This document shows, piece by piece, positions 1 to 7,383 of a DNA stretch of 18,384 nucleotides. The notes under the pieces are model-generated. The model searched no databases. It saw only the letters and a list, made by a program, of their open reading frames with translations, and was not told where the DNA came from. This DNA is from Acidobacteriota bacterium (GTDB lineage: Bacteria; Acidobacteriota; Thermoanaerobaculia; Multivoradales; JAHEKO01): assembly GCA_029861655.1 (NCBI GenBank), contig JAOTZA010000023.1, positions 1 through 18,384 of the forward strand, read 5' to 3'. Position numbers and translations under genes: made by a program. Position 1 is the stretch's first letter. The number at the start of each line of letters is the position of its first letter.

Positions 1-533
1 GCCACGAGCTGCCCGACCCGTTCACCGTGATGGCGACCCAGAACCCGCTCGAACACGTCGGCACGTTCCCGCTTCCCGAGTCGCAACTCGATCGTTTCTT
101 GATGTCGTTAAAGCTCGGCTACCCACCGCGCGACGAGGAGCGGTCGCTGCTTCTCTCGGGCGGCGTTCAGAACCTGTTGCGCGAGATCGAGCCGGTGGTG
201 AGCGCCGAGGAGATCCGCGAGCTGCAGCGGCGGGCTGAGCAGATCAAGGTGACCGAAAAACTGGCCGACTACGCGCTCTCGCTCGCCGAGGCGACCCGCA
301 GCTCGCAGCAGTTGCTGTTGGGGATCTCGACACGCGGAGTGCAGGGTTTGCTCTCGGCCACCAGGGCTCTGGCTCTGTGCGAAGGCCGGGACTTCGCCGT
401 GCCCGACGACGTCCAGCGCCTCGCTCCCGCTGTTCTGTCGCACCGAATTGCCCTCAAGGTCGGCAGCTCGAGCCTCGCCGTGCGCCGCGAGGCGATTCGC
501 AAGATCGTCCACGAGACACCCGTACCGGCCTAG
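1..533 (+). CDS. MoxR-family AAA+ ATPase, C-terminal part (cut by window edge)
   Basis: The reading frame is open from base 3 to the TAG at 531-533, so only the last ~177 residues are present. The visible part begins just before the sensor-1 segment ATQNP, followed by GTFPLPESQLDRF, the hallmark of MoxR ATPases; the Arg of QLDRF lies in the arginine-finger region. The rest is the helical lid domain, ending with the typical TRGVQGLL and VPDDVQ stretches. MoxR ATPases are chaperone-like and are usually encoded beside DUF58 and transglutaminase proteins, as here, and are thought to help activate or assemble protein complexes, often envelope-linked. The Walker A and B motifs lie outside the window. 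The stop codon and last codons fall inside the left arm of the palindromic element at 525-701, so the natural C-terminus may have been altered by its insertion. Confidence 0.93.
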   Translation, partial: HELPDPFTVMATQNPLEHVGTFPLPESQLDRFLMSLKLGYPPRDEERSLLLSGGVQNLLREIEPVVSAEEIRELQRRAEQIKVTEKLADYALSLAEATRSSQQLLLGISTRGVQGLLSATRALALCEGRDFAVPDDVQRLAPAVLSHRIALKVGSSSLAVRREAIRKIVHETPVPA

Positions 534-701
534 TACCCGAGGCCCCAAGTACGGAAACGTATCAGCGGCCCATGCATTTCCTCCGGCGGCGTTGTGCTCC
601 CTGCGACATAGCTACGGCTATGTCTCGGTCGCGCGCTTTGCCGGCTGGGCGCCTGAACCTCCGCTACGTTTCCGGACTTGGGGTCTCGGGCACCAGGCCG
701 G
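525..701. repeat. Palindromic MITE/REP-like element between moxR and DUF58 genes
   Basis: Two long arms in inverted orientation, 525-561 and 665-701, match at 33 of 37 positions; the inner 26 bases (536-561 against 665-690) match at 24 of 26. At the centre is a perfect 8-bp stem, GACATAGC (605-612) and GCTATGTC (617-624), around a TACG loop. The sequence between centre and arms is only partly complementary. This looks like a non-autonomous mobile or REP-type element, not a simple terminator: it is too long and has no T-tract. No clear target-site duplication is visible. It overlaps the moxR stop codon and separates two genes that are normally tightly linked. It may also form a large RNA structure in the operon transcript. 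Confidence 0.75.
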
Positions 702-735
702 CCGCCCTGGTCGAACCCATCGCGGAGTTCGAGTT

Positions 736-1755
736 GTGAGACGAACACCTCTAACCTTCGAGCGTGTGCGCATTACCCGGGTGGGCGTGGGGTATCTGCT
801 GGTCACCGTGATTGTCGCGATCGCGGCTGTCAACACTGGCAACAACGCTCTGTTTCTGATCGAAGGTGGACTGCTTTCGCTGCTGGCTGTGAGCGGTGTG
901 GCTTCGCGCCGAAATCTGCGGTTCCTCGACGTCCGGCTCGGCAGAACAGTCGAGGTCCACGCTCGGCAGCCGTTTTCGATCGCCTTTGATATCGAGAATC
1001 GCGACCGCTGGTTGGCAAGGCGTTTTCTCGAGGTGACGGGACCGCCCTCGGTTCAACCGTTGGTCCTGCCGTACATTGGCACCAGGCGGGTTCGCCGGGA
1101 TCGGTTGCACTTCGGCTTCGAACGCCGAGGGATCCACCGGATTCCGGCGTTGCGGGTGTCTTCGATCTTTCCGTTGGGTCTCTTCCTCAAGGGAATGCGC
1201 GCGCATACCGACCTCGAGGTTCTCGTCTACCCGGAGATCCTGCCCCTTGATGATCCGTTCCGCCTGGCGCTCGGGCAGGCCGGTGAGGAGGCAGTGCCGC
1301 GCAAGGGCTCGGGTCACGACTTGTACGCGCTACGACTCTTCCGGCCGGGTGACGATCCCCGGGGCATCCACTGGAAACGAACCGCGCGTACCGGTGAAAT
1401 GGTCTTTATGGAGCGCGAGGCCGAGGAGGGAAGGCGTCTATCGATCCTGCTCGACAACGCGATCGGTCCGTTCGGGGACCGGGAGAGCGAGGAGCGGTTC
1501 GAGCACTTGGTGAGCGAGGCTGCTAGCGCTGCGGTCGATTTCATGGAGAGCGGTTTCGAAGTCTCGCTCACCACCCGCTCGGGCAGCGTGCACTCGGGTC
1601 GCGGTTCTGCCCACCGCAGACGGCTGCTGGAGATGCTGGCCCTGCTGCCGGTTCTGGACTTCGACCCGTCGCCCCTCGTTGCCGATGTCTCCGAGGGTGA
1701 GGCGGACCGCGAGCTGCGGTTGGGCGCTGGTCAACCACGGGCGGCCACGGGATGA
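736..1755 (+). CDS. DUF58 domain membrane protein
   Basis: A 339-residue protein of the DUF58 family, partner of MoxR ATPases; its biochemical role is not well established. I chose the GTG at 736 because GGAG at 724-727 is well spaced before it and the following residues (VRRTPLTFERVRITRVG) lead into the usual N-terminal membrane segments, about residues 14-32 and 35-52. The frame is open upstream to 448, but that stretch is the palindromic element and the antisense of nothing conserved. The DUF58 signature is at about residues 203-222: RPGDDPRGIHWKRTARTG, with the conserved Gly-Asp, Arg and Trp-Lys. The region after it resembles a degenerate von Willebrand A fold (SILLDNA...). The stop overlaps the next start as ATGA (1752-1755), implying coupled translation. 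Confidence 0.9.
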   Translation: MRRTPLTFERVRITRVGVGYLLVTVIVAIAAVNTGNNALFLIEGGLLSLLAVSGVASRRNLRFLDVRLGRTVEVHARQPFSIAFDIENRDRWLARRFLEVTGPPSVQPLVLPYIGTRRVRRDRLHFGFERRGIHRIPALRVSSIFPLGLFLKGMRAHTDLEVLVYPEILPLDDPFRLALGQAGEEAVPRKGSGHDLYALRLFRPGDDPRGIHWKRTARTGEMVFMEREAEEGRRLSILLDNAIGPFGDRESEERFEHLVSEAASAAVDFMESGFEVSLTTRSGSVHSGRGSAHRRRLLEMLALLPVLDFDPSPLVADVSEGEADRELRLGAGQPRAATG

Positions 1756-3827
1756 CATTTCGCCACCAGAAACGAATGCTCCTCGGCTCACTGGCGCTGC
1801 TGGCTCCGCTGCCCCTGCCGTTCAACGAGGTCGTAGGGTGGGCAGAGGTCGCCGCCTATTCCATGGCGGTATGCCTGTTTCTGTTTCGCACCGAAAGCGG
1901 CAAATACGACGTGCTCCCGAACTGGGTGCTCAATGTTCTGGGGCTCGCCTATCTGCCCTTTTTGATCCTTGAATTGCGGCACGTGATCTTCGGCCAGGTG
2001 TTGCACAGTGTCGTCCACCTGGTTCTCTACACGCTCTCGATCAAGTTGTTCGCGCTGCGAACCGAAAAGGACAAATGGCAGGTTTTTTTGGCAACGTTTT
2101 TTCTTTTTGTGGCCTCCATGGGCTCGAGTGTCCACCCCGCATCGCTTCTGTACTTGGCCGGTTTCTTGGGGTTGGCTATTCACACCCTCGTTCGGTTTGC
2201 AGGGTTCGAGATCCTCGGCCGACCCGGCGCCCCCAGCCGTCGACACCGGCCGGTCCCGGTGCGCGGCTTCACCACTTCGACCGCCGTTCTGGTGGTCGTC
2301 GGGGCGATTCCGTTCTTTGTCCTTTTCCCTCGTCTGCGCCAGCCGTACATCCTCGGCAGCGTCGCGGTCCCGGGGGCCTCCACGCAGAGCACGGGCTTTG
2401 ACGATAGTTTCGGGCTCAACACCATCGGGAGAACGGTTCTGGGTAACAGAGTGGCGCTCAGGTACCGTCACTACGGCGAACCGGCTCCCTGGAGCGTGCC
2501 TCGCTTCAAGGCCGCCACCTACTCTCGATTCGACGGGTCCCAGTGGCGGCGGACGTCGGCTCACGGCGGCCGCGAAGACCGACGCACCGATGGGTTTTTC
2601 CATTTGGTCGACGAGCGGCCGCGCTGGTGGATGGATCTCTGGCTACCGAGCCAGATGGGAGCCGGGTTGGTGCTCCCGGTCGAAACAACGTTTATCGCGG
2701 CGGATGCACCGTTTCTTTTTGTCGCCGAAGACGGTGTGGTGAGTCTGCCCTCGGAAGGCGGTGGCACCGTGGCCTACCGGGCCGGTCTCGGCGCCCGAGC
2801 GGTTCTCGAGCCCGACCGTGCGAGAGCGAAACGAGAGATCGAGCTCGACCCGGGTGGGATCACCCCGCGGATCGCCGAGCTGGCGGCGGAAGTGATGGGG
2901 GTGGGAAGCGCCAAGGAGCGCGTTGAACGTCTCGAAGACTACTTGCGCAGTGACACGTTTACCTACACGCTCGATGTTGGCAACTTGAGCGGGGAAGCTC
3001 CGATCGAGCGTTTTCTCTTCGAGAGCCGCCGGGGGTACTGTGAGTACTTCGCGACATCGATGATTCTGATGCTTCGCTCGCAGGGCATCCCGGCGCGGTT
3101 GGTGGCTGGCTTTGTGGGCGCCGAAAGGAACTCGATAGAGGATTACTTCATTGTCCGGGAGAGCAACGCGCATGCTTGGGTGGAGGCCGACGTTCCGGGG
3201 CGGGGCTGGACGCTTCTCGACCCGACGCCCGGCGTGCGCGGCGAGGTGAGCACGCGGAGCAAGGGGATGTCGCTTCTGAGTCAGGCGTATGACTATCTAG
3301 TGTTTCGATGGGATCGATATGTCCTGACCTATGGCTTTTCCGATCAGGTGGGTCTTTTTACGCGCTTTCGCACCGCCTGGCGCGAGTGGTGGAGGCAGTT
3401 CAAGCCGGACGGTCCGGATATCGAGACTCCGCAGACGCGTCCGCAAAACACCGAGCCCAGGGTCGAGCCGCTGGAAAACGACCTGGAGCTCGAGATCGAT
3501 TGGCTGCGGCTGATGCCGCTCGGAGGGCTGCTGGGTCTTTTCGTCCTGTGGCTTTACTTCCGCCGCCCACCCGACCCGGTCCGGGCCTACGAAGTCCTGA
3601 GGCGGGCGCTGGACCGTGGCGGCGATCCACCGGCGCCCTCGACTCCGCCATTGGAGATCGCCAACCGTTTGGTGAAGCGCTATCCCGCTGCGGCCTATGA
3701 CACCAGCAGGATCATGGATCTCTACCTGCAAGACAGCTTCGAGGGCAAGACCCTGGACGGGGAAGAGCTTCTCGAGCTCCAGGACCGCCTGCGCCAGGCG
3801 CGACGAAAGTTCAGGAAGACGGCATAG
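1752..3827 (+). CDS. tgpA: TgpA-type transglutaminase-like membrane protein
   Basis: A 691-residue protein with the three-part layout of TgpA: an N-terminal membrane block (DUF3488) with about seven hydrophobic segments between residues 9 and 193, a large extracytoplasmic transglutaminase-like domain, then one more membrane helix near 584-602 and a C-terminal DUF4129-like tail. The catalytic triad is intact: Cys430 in GYCEYF, His474 in NAHAWVE and Asp490 in LLDPTPG. This fold cross-links or cleaves peptide bonds on the outer side of the inner membrane; TgpA of Pseudomonas is essential, but the substrate is unknown. The gene starts within the DUF58 stop (4-base overlap) and is the last of the moxR unit; the next gene is convergent, 52 bases away, and I see no strong terminator in that gap. 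Confidence 0.92.
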   Translation: MTFRHQKRMLLGSLALLAPLPLPFNEVVGWAEVAAYSMAVCLFLFRTESGKYDVLPNWVLNVLGLAYLPFLILELRHVIFGQVLHSVVHLVLYTLSIKLFALRTEKDKWQVFLATFFLFVASMGSSVHPASLLYLAGFLGLAIHTLVRFAGFEILGRPGAPSRRHRPVPVRGFTTSTAVLVVVGAIPFFVLFPRLRQPYILGSVAVPGASTQSTGFDDSFGLNTIGRTVLGNRVALRYRHYGEPAPWSVPRFKAATYSRFDGSQWRRTSAHGGREDRRTDGFFHLVDERPRWWMDLWLPSQMGAGLVLPVETTFIAADAPFLFVAEDGVVSLPSEGGGTVAYRAGLGARAVLEPDRARAKREIELDPGGITPRIAELAAEVMGVGSAKERVERLEDYLRSDTFTYTLDVGNLSGEAPIERFLFESRRGYCEYFATSMILMLRSQGIPARLVAGFVGAERNSIEDYFIVRESNAHAWVEADVPGRGWTLLDPTPGVRGEVSTRSKGMSLLSQAYDYLVFRWDRYVLTYGFSDQVGLFTRFRTAWREWWRQFKPDGPDIETPQTRPQNTEPRVEPLENDLELEIDWLRLMPLGGLLGLFVLWLYFRRPPDPVRAYEVLRRALDRGGDPPAPSTPPLEIANRLVKRYPAAAYDTSRIMDLYLQDSFEGKTLDGEELLELQDRLRQARRKFRKTA

Positions 3828-3879
3828 GGGCAGCGCTTGCCTTGCCTATGGCAGTGACCCGCACGGGCGGCCCTCGGCC

Positions 3880-4398
3880 CTAACCGGGCTTTGGCACGAC
3901 CCGGACGAACCGAGCCTGCGCCATGAGCGGCTGGGTCGTTTCTTCGACTTCGTTAGCTAGGCGAAGGGCATCGAGCCCTGAGCCGGTCATGGGTCGGATC
4001 GTCAGCCGGTTTCCCTGGTCGTTGACGATCTCGACATCCGGTCCCTCGTTACCGAACATTTGCTCGATCGACGAGCCCTCTTTGCGCTTCTCGACTTCGA
4101 TGCGGACCTCGGGAAGAGCGACCATCAAGGTCCGGCCGTGGCGGAAGACCGGCTGCAGTGCTCCGGTCTTTTCGAGCCGGGTACGAAGACCCTGCCTCAC
4201 GTCCTTCTTGTAGGCAAGGTGGAGTTTACGGCGCAGGCGGGTGGTCTTGCCCGTTTCCTCGGTTTCCTCGAGGACCGCCTCGATCTCTTCCCTCAACGCC
4301 GTCGATTCGATCCTGTCGAGGTCGATCGCTACGTGTTTCGTGTCGAACTCGAGCGCAATCCGCTTGCCGCCCACATAGTAGTAGAGGTCTTCGTTCAT
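3880..4398 (-). CDS. Free-standing pro-domain-like protein paired with subtilase
   Basis: A 172-residue protein that I do not recognise as a named family, but which can be aligned by eye with the pro-region of the protease encoded just before it. Near the N-terminus, LYYYVGGKRIALEF matches the protease's LEYYSEGKLRRVRF. In the middle, LRTRLEKTG (71-79) matches LSTRFRKLS (59-67). Near the C-terminus, DVEIVNDQG (121-129) matches GMEIVREGR, and FVRVVPKPG (164-172, the very end) matches FLRVVQRPG (154-162). It thus ends where the protease continues into its catalytic domain. The ATG lies within the protease stop (ATGA, 4395-4398), so the two are co-translated. It has no signal peptide or membrane helix. 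Likely role, inferred only: trans-acting inhibitor or folding helper of the protease. Confidence 0.8.
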   Translation of the reverse strand: MNEDLYYYVGGKRIALEFDTKHVAIDLDRIESTALREEIEAVLEETEETGKTTRLRRKLHLAYKKDVRQGLRTRLEKTGALQPVFRHGRTLMVALPEVRIEVEKRKEGSSIEQMFGNEGPDVEIVNDQGNRLTIRPMTGSGLDALRLANEVEETTQPLMAQARFVRVVPKPG

Positions 4399-5840
4399 TC
4401 GCGCCGTGCCGCCCGCAGAGCGGCGTAGACGTTCAACCGACCGTGGCCCACGAGCCGTTTGCCACCGGGGAGGGGGTCGGTGGTCTCGTTGAGGATCTCT
4501 CGAACCCGGTACTCATCCAGGGTTGGTTTGACCGACAGGATCAGCGCGGCTGCGGCCGCAACGTGAGGGGCCGCCGAGGAGGTTCCGTTGAAATCCGGGG
4601 TGACGAGTCCCGAACTGTATCCGCGGTTGCCACGGATGTCGGTGGCGCGGATCGAGACACCGGGCGCCATCAGGTCCAACGCATCGCCGAAGTTACTGCC
4701 CCACCAGTTCTCTCCGTCCTCGGAGGTCCTGGTCTTGCGTTTGTCCCACTGGTTGGAGGCCCCAACGGTCATCATTTCCGGCAGGTTTCCGGGGAAGTCG
4801 ACCTCGGCCTGATCGTTCCCTGCGGCGATGACGATGACCGCTCCCTTGCCGGCGCGGCCCCGGGTGCGGGCTCGCTCGAAGGCGCGGCTAATGACGTCGG
4901 CCGGGTGGCCACCGCCCCAGGAGTTCGACAGGACATCGCTCTTGGCGTCGTCCCAGCACCAGTCGATGGCGTCGGCGGTTTCGAAGTCGTCGAAGATCCA
5001 GAACCCCTGGCTGTCGCTCTTGGCAATGCGGGCAGCGACGAGACGAACACCGCGTGCCAGCCCGCGCGTCTGCTTGCGTTTACCGACGACAATGCCGGCG
5101 CAGGCGGTTCCGTGAGCGTCGTTACCGTTGGGCCGTGCGTGGTCGTTGCCGTCTACGAAGTCGGCTTCGGCGGCCACGGAATCTCGGAGGTGCGGATGGA
5201 GCGTGTCTACACCTTCGTCGAGCACCGCGACTCGCACGGCGGAATCGCCTTCGGTGATGGTCCAGGCGGCCAGAGCATGGACGTCGGCTCCGATCACTCC
5301 GGGGCTGCCTGGGTTGTCGAGCGCCCACTGGGACGAGGCGTGGCGGGACGACTGGCCTGGTCGTTGGACGACGCGCAGGAAGTTCGGATGGGCCGCCCCG
5401 ACGTTTCCACGCTCTTGCAGCGCCCGAGCGCCGGCGAAGGCGGCCACAATGCCGTCGCCGGAGTCGTCGGGAGCCTTCATGAGCACCTTGCCATGCCGTC
5501 CTTCGCGGACGATCTCCATGCCATGGTGCGACCGCATCCAGCGCACCTCCGAAACGCGCGCGCCGTCGATGGCGACGGTCTCGGTAGGCACGACGGTTGT
5601 GCCGACGGTGGCGGTGGGAGCGATCAAGGTGGTCGCCTCCGAAAGTTTCCGAAAACGTGTCGACAGCCGTTTGGCCTGTCTTTTCATCGTCCGCGTCAGC
5701 GCTCCACCCAGGGCCTGGGGCTTGTGGATCGCGCGACGCGCCGCGAGGCTCCGGCCCCGCTTTTTCTGCACGGTCTCGAAGACGCCCGTAAACCGGACTC
5801 TACGCAGCTTGCCCTCCGAGTAGTACTCGAGATACCTCAT
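4395..5840 (-). CDS. Subtilisin-like serine protease (peptidase S8)
   Basis: A 481-residue subtilase with a complete active site: Asp208 (VAVLDEGVD), His243 (NDAHGTACAG), oxyanion Asn342 (AAGND) and Ser421 (NGTSSAAPHVA), spaced as in the family. The first ~195 residues form a long basic N-terminal pro-region, roughly twice the size of a classic subtilisin pro-peptide; its HPNFLRVV (151-158) corresponds to the PN segment that commonly ends pro-domains. There is no signal peptide or membrane segment at the N-terminus, so a cytoplasmic location or leaderless export is suggested. The start is firm: AAGGAGGG sits 6 bases before the ATG. The gene follows the sugar-transferase gene by 66 bases and overlaps the pro-domain-like gene downstream. 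The substrate is unknown. Confidence 0.93.
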   Translation of the reverse strand: MRYLEYYSEGKLRRVRFTGVFETVQKKRGRSLAARRAIHKPQALGGALTRTMKRQAKRLSTRFRKLSEATTLIAPTATVGTTVVPTETVAIDGARVSEVRWMRSHHGMEIVREGRHGKVLMKAPDDSGDGIVAAFAGARALQERGNVGAAHPNFLRVVQRPGQSSRHASSQWALDNPGSPGVIGADVHALAAWTITEGDSAVRVAVLDEGVDTLHPHLRDSVAAEADFVDGNDHARPNGNDAHGTACAGIVVGKRKQTRGLARGVRLVAARIAKSDSQGFWIFDDFETADAIDWCWDDAKSDVLSNSWGGGHPADVISRAFERARTRGRAGKGAVIVIAAGNDQAEVDFPGNLPEMMTVGASNQWDKRKTRTSEDGENWWGSNFGDALDLMAPGVSIRATDIRGNRGYSSGLVTPDFNGTSSAAPHVAAAAALILSVKPTLDEYRVREILNETTDPLPGGKRLVGHGRLNVYAALRAARRE

Positions 5841-5846
5841 CGCGCT

Positions 5847-5854
5847 CCCTCCTT
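5847..5854 (-). promoter_or_regulatory. Strong ribosome binding site of the subtilase gene
   Basis: On the minus strand this reads AAGGAGGG, near-perfect complement to the 16S rRNA tail, ending 6 bases before the ATG at 5840. It is one of the strongest such sites in the window and fixes the start of the protease. Confidence 0.75.
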
Positions 5855-5880
5855 CGGCAGAGAATTCGAAATTGCGGCGA

Positions 5881-5897
5881 CCGCCGCAAGGCGGCGG
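5881..5897 (-). other. GC-rich hairpin between sugar-transferase and protease genes
   Basis: A perfect 7-bp stem, CCGCCGC and GCGGCGG, with a 3-base loop, lying 9 bases after the TAA of the sugar-transferase gene on the minus strand. It could be a weak or attenuating terminator at the end of the polysaccharide operon, or an mRNA-stabilising structure. On the minus strand no run of T follows, which argues against a classical intrinsic terminator. Confidence 0.4.
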
Positions 5898-5906
5898 GAA
5901 CTTTCT

Positions 5907-7346
5907 TTAGTAGGCGTTATGCCAAAGGCCGTGGCGTAGCGTCATCCAGAGGATCTTGACGTCGAGAGCCAGGGACCAGTTCTCGATGTAGTAAAGGTCG
6001 TACTGGATTCGTTTGCGGATCGAGGTGTTGCCACGCCAGCCGTGGACCTGGGCCCAACCGGTGATGCCGGACTTGACGCGGTGGCGCACCATGTACTGCG
6101 GGATCTTGCCCTTGAACTCGCGGACAAAAGCCGGGCGTTCGGGACGCGGCCCGACGATCGACATGTCGCCCATCAACACGTTGATGAGCTGCGGCAGCTC
6201 ATCCAGCGACCAGCGGCGTAGAAGCGAACCGACGAAGGTGCGGCGGGGGTCGTCTTTGATCGCCCATACGGGGCCGGTGGTCGCCTCGGCGTTGACTCGC
6301 ATCGAGCGCAGCTTGAGGATCCAGAATGAGCGCCCGTCGAGCCCCATCCGCTCCTGGCGGTAGAAGATCGGCCCGTGGTCCTCGATCCAGATGGCGAGCG
6401 CCACGAGTGGTAGAAACGGTAATAGTCCAACCAAAGCGATGAGAGCGATAGCAATATCCATGGCGCGTTTGATCAGGCTCGACCAGCCGCGCATCGGCAC
6501 CTGGCTGAGATTGATGACCGGGGTGCCGTCGAGGTCCTCGAAGACCGCCTTCAATGTGGCGTACTGCAGGATGTCGGGGACCATCTTCACCTCGACGCAC
6601 TCGCTGCCAACGGCGCGTAGGACATCCATCGTCTTGGCGTGCGCTTCGAGCGGCAGCGCCAGATAGACCTGATCGACGCTCTCCTGCGAGATCAGCTCCT
6701 CCATGTCGGCGGTCGTACCGAGCACTGAGACACCCTCGTAGCAAGCGTCGGCCTTGGCCGGATCGTCGTCTACAAAGCCGACCACCCGAAAGCCGAGCTC
6801 CTGATGGGAGTGGAGCTTGGCCGCGACTTCGCGGCCCAACACACCGGCGCCGGCGATCAAGATACGTTGGAGGTTTCTGCCTTGAAGACGGATGTGACGG
6901 AGGTAGGCGCGGATGACGGTGCGCGCGAAGACCAGGAGGACGAGATCGAGAAGTGTAAAGAGCGCCAGAAACGAACGACTGAAGTTGAGCGGCTCCATGC
7001 CGGTGCCGTCCGGGCGAGGTACGTCGAAACGGAGCCAGGTGATGAGGCCCATCAAAAGAACGAGTCCGAGAACCACCGCCACTAACATGGTGAGCGCCTC
7101 GTCCACGCCGCTGCGGTTGCGGCGGGCCTGGTAGAGGCCGTGGAAGTGGAAGACCACCACCCACACGATCAGTACAATCGGCAGCAGCAGCAGGTAGTAG
7201 CGAAAGTCGGGAAGGTGGTCCTTTGTGAACGGGATCCAATCGGTCTTGAACCGAATCTGCCACGCGACGATGAAGGCCAGGCAAGTGGCCAGCAAATCGC
7301 CCCGCAGGTACATCCCGGTCGTGAGACGGTAACGTTGACTGATCAA
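5907..7346 (-). CDS. Polyprenyl-phosphate sugar-1-phosphate transferase (WbaP/CpsE/WcaJ type)
   Basis: A 479-residue membrane enzyme that starts repeat-unit synthesis by moving a sugar-1-phosphate from a nucleotide sugar to undecaprenyl phosphate. Four N-terminal hydrophobic segments (about 17-33, 51-69, 84-103, 126-143) precede a Rossmann-like domain with GAGVLGREVA (166-175). The C-terminal bacterial sugar-transferase domain holds a membrane re-entrant segment (296-320), IEDHGPIFY, KLRSMR, SLDELPQL (Asp382-Glu383), VGPRPERP and GITGWAQVHGWRG. The sugar, glucose or galactose, cannot be told. The longest frame begins with TTG at 7346, with GGAG about 11 bases upstream; ATG at 7313 (Met12) is an alternative, and would keep the first membrane segment. 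It follows the GT4 gene at 7384-8529 by 37 bases and completes a polysaccharide gene set that lacks Wzx and Wzy in this window. Confidence 0.92.
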   Translation of the reverse strand: MISQRYRLTTGMYLRGDLLATCLAFIVAWQIRFKTDWIPFTKDHLPDFRYYLLLLPIVLIVWVVVFHFHGLYQARRNRSGVDEALTMLVAVVLGLVLLMGLITWLRFDVPRPDGTGMEPLNFSRSFLALFTLLDLVLLVFARTVIRAYLRHIRLQGRNLQRILIAGAGVLGREVAAKLHSHQELGFRVVGFVDDDPAKADACYEGVSVLGTTADMEELISQESVDQVYLALPLEAHAKTMDVLRAVGSECVEVKMVPDILQYATLKAVFEDLDGTPVINLSQVPMRGWSSLIKRAMDIAIALIALVGLLPFLPLVALAIWIEDHGPIFYRQERMGLDGRSFWILKLRSMRVNAEATTGPVWAIKDDPRRTFVGSLLRRWSLDELPQLINVLMGDMSIVGPRPERPAFVREFKGKIPQYMVRHRVKSGITGWAQVHGWRGNTSIRKRIQYDLYYIENWSLALDVKILWMTLRHGLWHNAY

Positions 7347-7383
7347 CGGGCGGAAATCTCCGTGGCTGCCTATGCTACCGGTG

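Noticed and set aside
448..735. Upstream extension of the DUF58 gene
   Set aside because: In frame only because the palindromic element and the moxR end lack stops; the residues are unlike DUF58, and a GTG with a good ribosome binding site exists at 736.
2643..3173. A 176-codon minus-strand frame, and similar ones under tgpA
   Set aside because: Antisense shadow of the transglutaminase domain, with no domain and no ribosome binding site that I can support.
3828..3879. Possible bidirectional terminator between tgpA and the pro-domain-like gene
   Set aside because: Short GC-rich inverted segments occur, but I could find no stem of convincing length followed by a T-run on either strand.
4158..5939. 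A 593-codon open frame on the plus strand
   Set aside because: It lies antisense to the subtilase and its partner gene, which have complete catalytic motifs; its translation has no recognisable domain and reflects GC-rich codon bias.
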